From: a virus
Length of the DNA: 34,676 nucleotides
Virus record (IMG/VR): IMGVR_UViG_3300020463_000062
Location: 1-34,676 of that record
Direction: 5' to 3' (one strand)
Both the position numbers and the translations under genes were made by a program. The notes beneath the pieces are model-generated. The model made no database searches. It worked only from the letters and a program-made list of their open reading frames with translations, and was not told where the DNA came from. This document shows, piece after piece, positions 31,252 through 34,676 of the stretch. Each line of letters begins with the position of its first letter. The stretch's first letter is position 1.

Positions 31252-32881
31252 GATACAAAACTTTAAAAACTTTTTGTATTTATGTTGGAAACATCTGAAC
31301 TTACCAGAACCAACACCAATACAATACGATATAGCTGATTATCTACAGGCAAAAGACAAACGATTAGTCATACAGGCCTTCAGAGGTGTCGGTAAAAGTT
31401 GGATTACGTCAGCTTATGTCTGTCACCAATTACTATTAAATCCTAATAGGAATATTTTGGTTGTTTCTGCGAGTAAAACTAGAGCCGATGACTTTTCTAC
31501 GTTTACACAAAGGCTCATTGGTGAAATGCCAATGCTACAACACCTAATCCCCCGGGATAACCAAAGACATTCAAAGATTAGCTTTGATGTTGCGCCTGCT
31601 AGAGCCTCACACGCTCCAAGTGTTAAGTCGATGGGTGTTACAGGACAGCTTACAGGTTCACGTGCTGATTTAATTATTGCTGATGACGTTGAGAGTGCAA
31701 ACAACTCTCAGACACAGCTCATGCGTGACCGATTAAGTGAAACAGTTAAAGAATTTGATGCGATTATAAAACCAGAAGTAGGTCGCATTGTATTTCTAGG
31801 GACACCGCAGACAGAGATGTCTTTATATAACTCCTTAGAAGAACGTGGTTACAAGACACGTGTATGGCCAGCCCTTTATCCTACAAAAACACAGACCGTA
31901 GGGTATGGACAAAAGTTAGCTAAAGTTATTGCTGAGAATAAAACTTCAGAAGGTAAGCCTACAGACCCTGATAGGTTTAACGAAGTTGATTTAATGGAAC
32001 GTCTAAGTTCGTATGGGCGTAGTGGTTTCAATTTGCAGTTCATGTTGGATACAACTCTAAGTGATGCAAACAGATACCCACTCAAACTAAACGACCTCAT
32101 CGTAGTTTCAGGTTGCGCTTCATGGAAAGAAGCACCTGCAAAGATACAATGGGCTTCTGGACAAGACCAAATCACAGCGATTAGCTCAGACACACCAAAC
32201 GTGGGTCTTAAGGGAGACTACTTCACCTCTTATTTATATATGAGTGAAGAATTTGCGCCTTGGGAGGGAACAGTTATGTCAATTGACCCATCAGGGCGTG
32301 GAGAAGATAGAACAGGTTATGCAGTAATGAAGATGTTGCATGGTGTTTTGTATCTAACAGCTATTGGCGCACTAGAAGGTGGCTATAGTACAGACACATT
32401 AGAGCAATTAGCACACATAGCGAAACGCCAAGAAGTTAATTATGTCGTTATTGAGAGTAACTTTGGGGATGGCATGGCAACACAATTGCTAAAACCGGTG
32501 ATGTCCAAGATACATCCATGCGAAATAGAAGAGGTCAGACACAATATACAAAAAGAGAAACGTATTATTGATACCTTAGAGCCCATTATGAATACGCATA
32601 GGCTCGTAGTTGACCATGAGATTATCAAAAGGGACTTTGAGTTACCACCTGACCATCAATTGTTTAGACAAATGACACGTATCACACGTGATAAGGGAGC
32701 TCTTAGACACGATGACCAGATAGACGCAATGGCAATAGCTGCAAACTATTGGGTAGAACGAATGGATAGAGACCAAGTGCTCGCATTCGACCAACACAGA
32801 GAAGAAATGCTTGACCGAGAGCTCGAGACATTCATGGAAACAACAATTGGCGCAACACCAAAAGGAGATAATTGGTTATGA
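31244..32881 (+). CDS. Terminase large subunit (T7 gp19-like packaging ATPase-nuclease)
   Basis: This 545-aa motor protein pumps DNA into the prohead and cuts concatemers. Walker A is AFRGVGKSW (K51) and Walker B is ADLIIADDVE (D147, D148). The nuclease domain shows MSIDPSGRGEDRTGYAV (D348), VIESNFGDG (E404) and RHDDQIDAMA (D490, D494). FRGVGKS is the form seen in T7-like terminases, and the length is close to T7 gp19 (586 aa). It ends in an ATGA overlap with the endolysin. As in T7, it would generate direct terminal repeats, so genome ends are expected a little downstream. Confidence 0.96.
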   Translation: MNKIQNFKNFLYLCWKHLNLPEPTPIQYDIADYLQAKDKRLVIQAFRGVGKSWITSAYVCHQLLLNPNRNILVVSASKTRADDFSTFTQRLIGEMPMLQHLIPRDNQRHSKISFDVAPARASHAPSVKSMGVTGQLTGSRADLIIADDVESANNSQTQLMRDRLSETVKEFDAIIKPEVGRIVFLGTPQTEMSLYNSLEERGYKTRVWPALYPTKTQTVGYGQKLAKVIAENKTSEGKPTDPDRFNEVDLMERLSSYGRSGFNLQFMLDTTLSDANRYPLKLNDLIVVSGCASWKEAPAKIQWASGQDQITAISSDTPNVGLKGDYFTSYLYMSEEFAPWEGTVMSIDPSGRGEDRTGYAVMKMLHGVLYLTAIGALEGGYSTDTLEQLAHIAKRQEVNYVVIESNFGDGMATQLLKPVMSKIHPCEIEEVRHNIQKEKRIIDTLEPIMNTHRLVVDHEIIKRDFELPPDHQLFRQMTRITRDKGALRHDDQIDAMAIAANYWVERMDRDQVLAFDQHREEMLDRELETFMETTIGATPKGDNWL

Positions 32882-33321
32882 ATTATGATGACGTAAAAGA
32901 GAGTATTAAGCTGCATGAAGGATACAGGCTGATGCCCTACAAATGCACGGAGGGACACTTAACTGGTGGGGTAGGCCATAAGATAAATGATGGTGAGGAG
33001 ATACCGACTACAAAAGAAGGTTGGTTGAAGTTATTTGATAAGGATTTTGAAATAGCTCTTAATGGAGCTCAGAGGCTCGTAGATGAGCGAAAGGTTCATC
33101 CTACAGCGTTTGGTATCGTGATTGAAATGGTATTCCAATTGGGTGAATTTGGAGTCTCTAAGTTTAAGAAAATGTTATCTGCAATTGATACTAACGATTA
33201 CTTTACTGCAGGTTGGGAAATGAAAGATAGTTTATGGGCTCAACAGACACCTAACAGAGCTGAAGAGTTATCTCTTCGAATGCGTACAATAGATAGACAA
33301 GAAAAACCTGCTTACATTTAA
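32878..33321 (+). CDS. Endolysin, glycoside hydrolase family 24 (T4-lysozyme type)
   Basis: This 147-aa muramidase cleaves peptidoglycan at lysis. The catalytic triad pattern E-8-(D/C)-5-T is visible: E14 in KLHEGYR, C23 in PYKC, T29 in GHLTGGVGH; here the middle residue is Cys, as in some phage members. A C-terminal helical half includes AFGIVIEMVFQLGEFGVSKF and MKDSLWAQQTPNRAEELSLR, the family's W..Q.P.RA...... end. ATG 32878 is chosen over TTG 32872 because of the AAAGGAG site and the ATGA overlap with terminase. There is no signal peptide, so export depends on the holin. It is a second cell-wall hydrolase besides the amidase at 1859. Confidence 0.93.
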   Translation: MNYDDVKESIKLHEGYRLMPYKCTEGHLTGGVGHKINDGEEIPTTKEGWLKLFDKDFEIALNGAQRLVDERKVHPTAFGIVIEMVFQLGEFGVSKFKKMLSAIDTNDYFTAGWEMKDSLWAQQTPNRAEELSLRMRTIDRQEKPAYI

Positions 33322-33342
33322 CAAAAAAATATGAGGGGGTAT

Positions 33343-33366
33343 ATCGTATGTACTAGACGATTTTTT
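33343..33366 (+). terminator. Possible weak terminator after the endolysin
   Basis: ATCGT (33343-33347) and ACGAT (33357-33361) can pair as a 5-bp stem around a nine-base loop, followed by TTTTTT up to 33366. The stem is short and AT-containing, so efficiency would be low; the adjoining GC-rich hairpin might help. It lies 22 bases after the endolysin stop, the end of the late gene block. Confidence 0.35.
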
Positions 33367-33667
33367 CCCCGTGTGGGGGCACGTGCGCCCGTGGAAAAGT
33401 TGTTGTATGGCCTATAGTTTGCGCCGGTTTTGCGTATAGTAGCAACCGATGTCATATCAATTGGCAAACTGCAAATATTATATTTCTGTATCTGTTTGCT
33501 ATAGGGTCTATTTTTTTTGCCGGAGTGATTAAAGTTCCCATATTAGATATATCCAGCCTTCAACCCTAGCTATTATATAGCCATCTACCTCCCCAACTTA
33601 TCCCCTCAATTAATAGCCTCAGCTACTCCTCCACGACTTAGAGTGTATGGGGGGTAGTAAATAGTGC

Positions 33668-33696
33668 TTGACTTGCTACCCGTTATCGTATATAAT
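33668..33696 (+). promoter_or_regulatory. Host sigma70-type early promoter
   Basis: TTGACT at 33668-33673 and TATAAT at 33691-33696 are separated by exactly 17 bases. The -10 box is perfect and the -35 box has one mismatch from consensus. Transcription would start near 33703 and read the early genes from 33973 onward, and beyond the window the phage RNA polymerase. The spacer contains GCTACCCG, resembling the TACCCG core near 791. Confidence 0.9.
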
Positions 33697-33872
33697 ACGC
33701 TTATCGAGTTAAAGTTTTTTGATTCGATGGAGTTTTAAGCTGGCGTGTTATCTCCTCTATTACATATAAACCACCAGACAAGCGGGCTCGCAAAGGTACG
33801 AATATTAAATCTTGTAAAGTGGGCACTCTTCTGGCGAGACGGGCATTGCTTAGTCGTCAGGTTAACAACTCA

Positions 33873-33922
33873 ATTAATGAAGAGTTGAAGGCGTGGCGGT
33901 GCGTCTTCTACCCTTCATTAAT
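33873..33922 (+). other. Large RNA hairpin in the early leader (possible RNase III site)
   Basis: ATTAATGAAG (33873-33882) pairs perfectly with CTTCATTAAT (33913-33922). Inside, GAAGGCG (33887-33893) pairs with CGTCTTC (33902-33908) around an eight-base loop, with a small internal loop between the two stems. This two-stem layout with an internal loop resembles T7 early RNase III processing sites. It ends 50 bases before ATG 33973. A competing stem, CAACTC (33866-33871) with GAGTTG (33882-33887), shares bases with both stems. Confidence 0.6.
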
Positions 33923-33972
33923 CTGAAGGACAATCAAACAAATCAAACAAACAATAACAAGGAGTAAAAATT

Positions 33973-34497
33973 ATGGGCACTAGATGCAACATAAAGATAA
34001 GTTATGGGGATACTACCATTTGGATATATCGCCATTGGGACGGATACCTAGCTGAAACAGGTAGGGACGTTTTTTATAAGCTTCAAAACTCACGCAAAGA
34101 AAACTACAGCATGGGTGGAAAAGATGAAGCATCACGAATTAATATACCTAATTTTATTAATTCTTTTTTACTAGACAACCGCTATGAGCTTACAACTTGC
34201 GAGCATGGGGACATTGAATTTTTATATGATTTTAAATTTAATGATAAATCAGAATGCTATCAATTGAGCTTATGGCAACGGGCAGAAGATGCCTCATGGG
34301 AAGACGGACTAACAGAAGAAGACTTTCAACCATGGGCGACTGGTCAGACTAGCTTTTACAATCCTTATGAATTTACTTTTTTTGAAAAGGTTCAAGAGGC
34401 GAAGGAAGCAGTAAAGAAAAGAATAAAACAATTAAGAAAAGATGGAAGCTTGGCTAATTACAAGTCTTTGCAATTTAAGAAAGCGGGGGCTCAATGA
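33973..34497 (+). CDS. Early protein of unknown function (MGTRCNI family)
   Basis: This 174-aa protein is the first gene after the early promoter, with AAGGAG about ten bases before its ATG. It begins MGTRCNIKISYGDTTIWIYR, followed by HWDGYLAETG. A family of proteins starting MGTR.NI with a Y/HxDGY motif is found in bacteria and phages; I know of no established activity. The protein is acidic in the middle (WQRAEDASWEDGLTEEDFQP) with a basic C-terminus (KKRIKQLRKDGSLANYKSLQ). By position it may act on host functions early, as T7 gene 0.3-0.7 products do, but this is inference. It ends in an ATGA overlap with the next gene. Confidence 0.75.
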   Translation: MGTRCNIKISYGDTTIWIYRHWDGYLAETGRDVFYKLQNSRKENYSMGGKDEASRINIPNFINSFLLDNRYELTTCEHGDIEFLYDFKFNDKSECYQLSLWQRAEDASWEDGLTEEDFQPWATGQTSFYNPYEFTFFEKVQEAKEAVKKRIKQLRKDGSLANYKSLQFKKAGAQ

Positions 34498-34676
34498 TAG
34501 ACTTTATTATATTCGGTATCATTGACAACGCCGTGATGATTATAGGCGCAATGACTGGACTTGAACTTGAACGCTTTCTTCCTAGACGATTTCAACACGG
34601 CCTTGGCGCAGTAGTCGGGGCGGGTCTTGGAAATACTTTATCGGATTTCCTTGGCGGTGTTGGTGCAGCAAATTGG
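34494..34676 (+). CDS. Early small membrane protein, partial (cut by window end)
   Basis: The frame starts at ATG 34494 overlapping the previous stop (ATGA) and stays open for 61 codons to the window end. It begins MIDFIIFGIIDNAVMIIGAM, a membrane-type segment, then LERFLPRRFQHGLGAVVGAG and LGNTLSDFLGGVGAANW, rich in Gly and small residues as in packed membrane helices (GAVVGAGLG). I recall similar short phage and bacterial membrane proteins with 'LGAV.GAG.GN..SDFLG'; their function is not known to me. Its C-terminus is outside the window. Confidence 0.7.
   Translation, partial: MIDFIIFGIIDNAVMIIGAMTGLELERFLPRRFQHGLGAVVGAGLGNTLSDFLGGVGAANW

Larger units (their letters stand above)
33322..33972 (+). 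other. 651-base non-coding region: probable genome-end and early control region
   Basis: No gene is seen here. Contents from left to right: a weak hairpin with a T-run (33343-33366); a GC-rich block 33367-33394 (23 of 28 bases G or C) with CCCC-GTGT-GGGG and CACG...CGTG pairings; an AT-rich stretch with GCAAAC...GTTTGC pairing and CTATAGGG near 33505; a long-range pairing of CTACCTCCCC (about 33585) with GGGGGGTAG (about 33650); the sigma70 promoter at 33668; and a structured leader up to AAGGAG before ATG 33973. Its place between endolysin and first early gene is where T7-like phages have their terminal repeat, so the joined ends are probably within it. Confidence 0.7.

Noticed and set aside
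33488-33512. CTATAGGG resembling the end of a T7 promoter
   Set aside because: The upstream half of the T7 consensus is absent and the motif does not recur before other genes.
33517-33546. Second possible sigma70 promoter, TTGCCG with TATTAG at 18-base spacing
   Set aside because: Both boxes deviate from consensus and the region is AT-rich; too weak to list beside the strong promoter at 33668.
33850-33935. Glutamine riboswitch (CTGAAGGA end)
   Set aside because: The conserved GGAAGTAGG core and the paired CGTTCA element of that class are missing.
1-34676. CRISPR array, insertion sequence or integrase
   Set aside because: No spaced palindromic repeats, transposase or recombinase motifs are visible on either strand; only the tRNA hints at integration.

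Overview
This window is most of the genome of a T7-like podovirus (Autographiviridae type). It opens inside a single-subunit phage RNA polymerase gene. It then follows the T7 gene order almost gene for gene: ssDNA-binding protein, endonuclease I, amidase, primase-helicase, DNA polymerase, 5' exonuclease, portal, scaffold, capsid, tail tube A and B, internal virion proteins, tail fibre, lysis cassette, terminase small and large, endolysin. All protein genes lie on the + strand, most of them abutting or overlapping by 1-20 bases. Base composition is AT-rich by eye (roughly 35-40 % GC). A compact class II (B12-type) ribonucleotide reductase, a DUF3310-like protein and a tRNA suggest a marine T7-like phage of a low-GC Gram-negative host, possibly an alphaproteobacterium. 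The host assignment is inference.

Layout. (1) 1-9.5 kb, DNA metabolism: RNA polymerase C-terminus, SSB, endonuclease I, T7-lysozyme-type amidase, a strong hairpin terminator, primase-helicase, two small genes (one with HEVGH), DNA polymerase with a shortened thumb insertion, a possible PD-(D/E)xK nuclease, 5' exonuclease, DUF3310, class II RNR. (2) 9.5-23.9 kb, virion: a 64-aa unknown, three tandem short proteins that start Met-Cys-x-Gly-Gly, portal, scaffold, a 42-aa basic protein, a minus-strand tRNA-Thr(UGU), a structured leader, major capsid and its terminator, tail tubular A and B, and internal virion proteins A-D. (3) 23.9-29.4 kb, adsorption: a long T7-type fibre with 10-residue repeats and an S74 self-cleaving chaperone, a second tail-like protein, two unknowns, and a 2OG-Fe(II)-oxygenase-like protein. 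(4) 29.4-33.3 kb, lysis and packaging: small coiled-coil and membrane proteins, holin-like and spanin-like genes, terminase small and large, GH24 endolysin. (5) 33.3-34.7 kb: about 650 bases without a gene, holding a GC-rich hairpin element, a near-consensus host sigma70 promoter and a large structured leader, followed by two early genes, the last cut by the window end.

How it works together. The host polymerase would start at the 33.7 kb promoter and make the early genes and the phage RNA polymerase. The phage polymerase would then read the replication, virion and lysis modules. A perfect 22-base direct repeat just upstream of the genes at 9523 and 23944 is the best visible candidate for its promoter. 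Because late genes run straight into the early promoter region, the assembly seems to cross the joined genome ends, and the physical termini probably lie in 33.3-34.0 kb. Points of most interest are the 22-base repeat, the Met-Cys-Gly-Gly gene triplet, the antisense tRNA, the reduced polymerase thumb insertion, the missing transglycosylase domain on the gp16-like protein, and two mutually exclusive RNA structures in the early leader.
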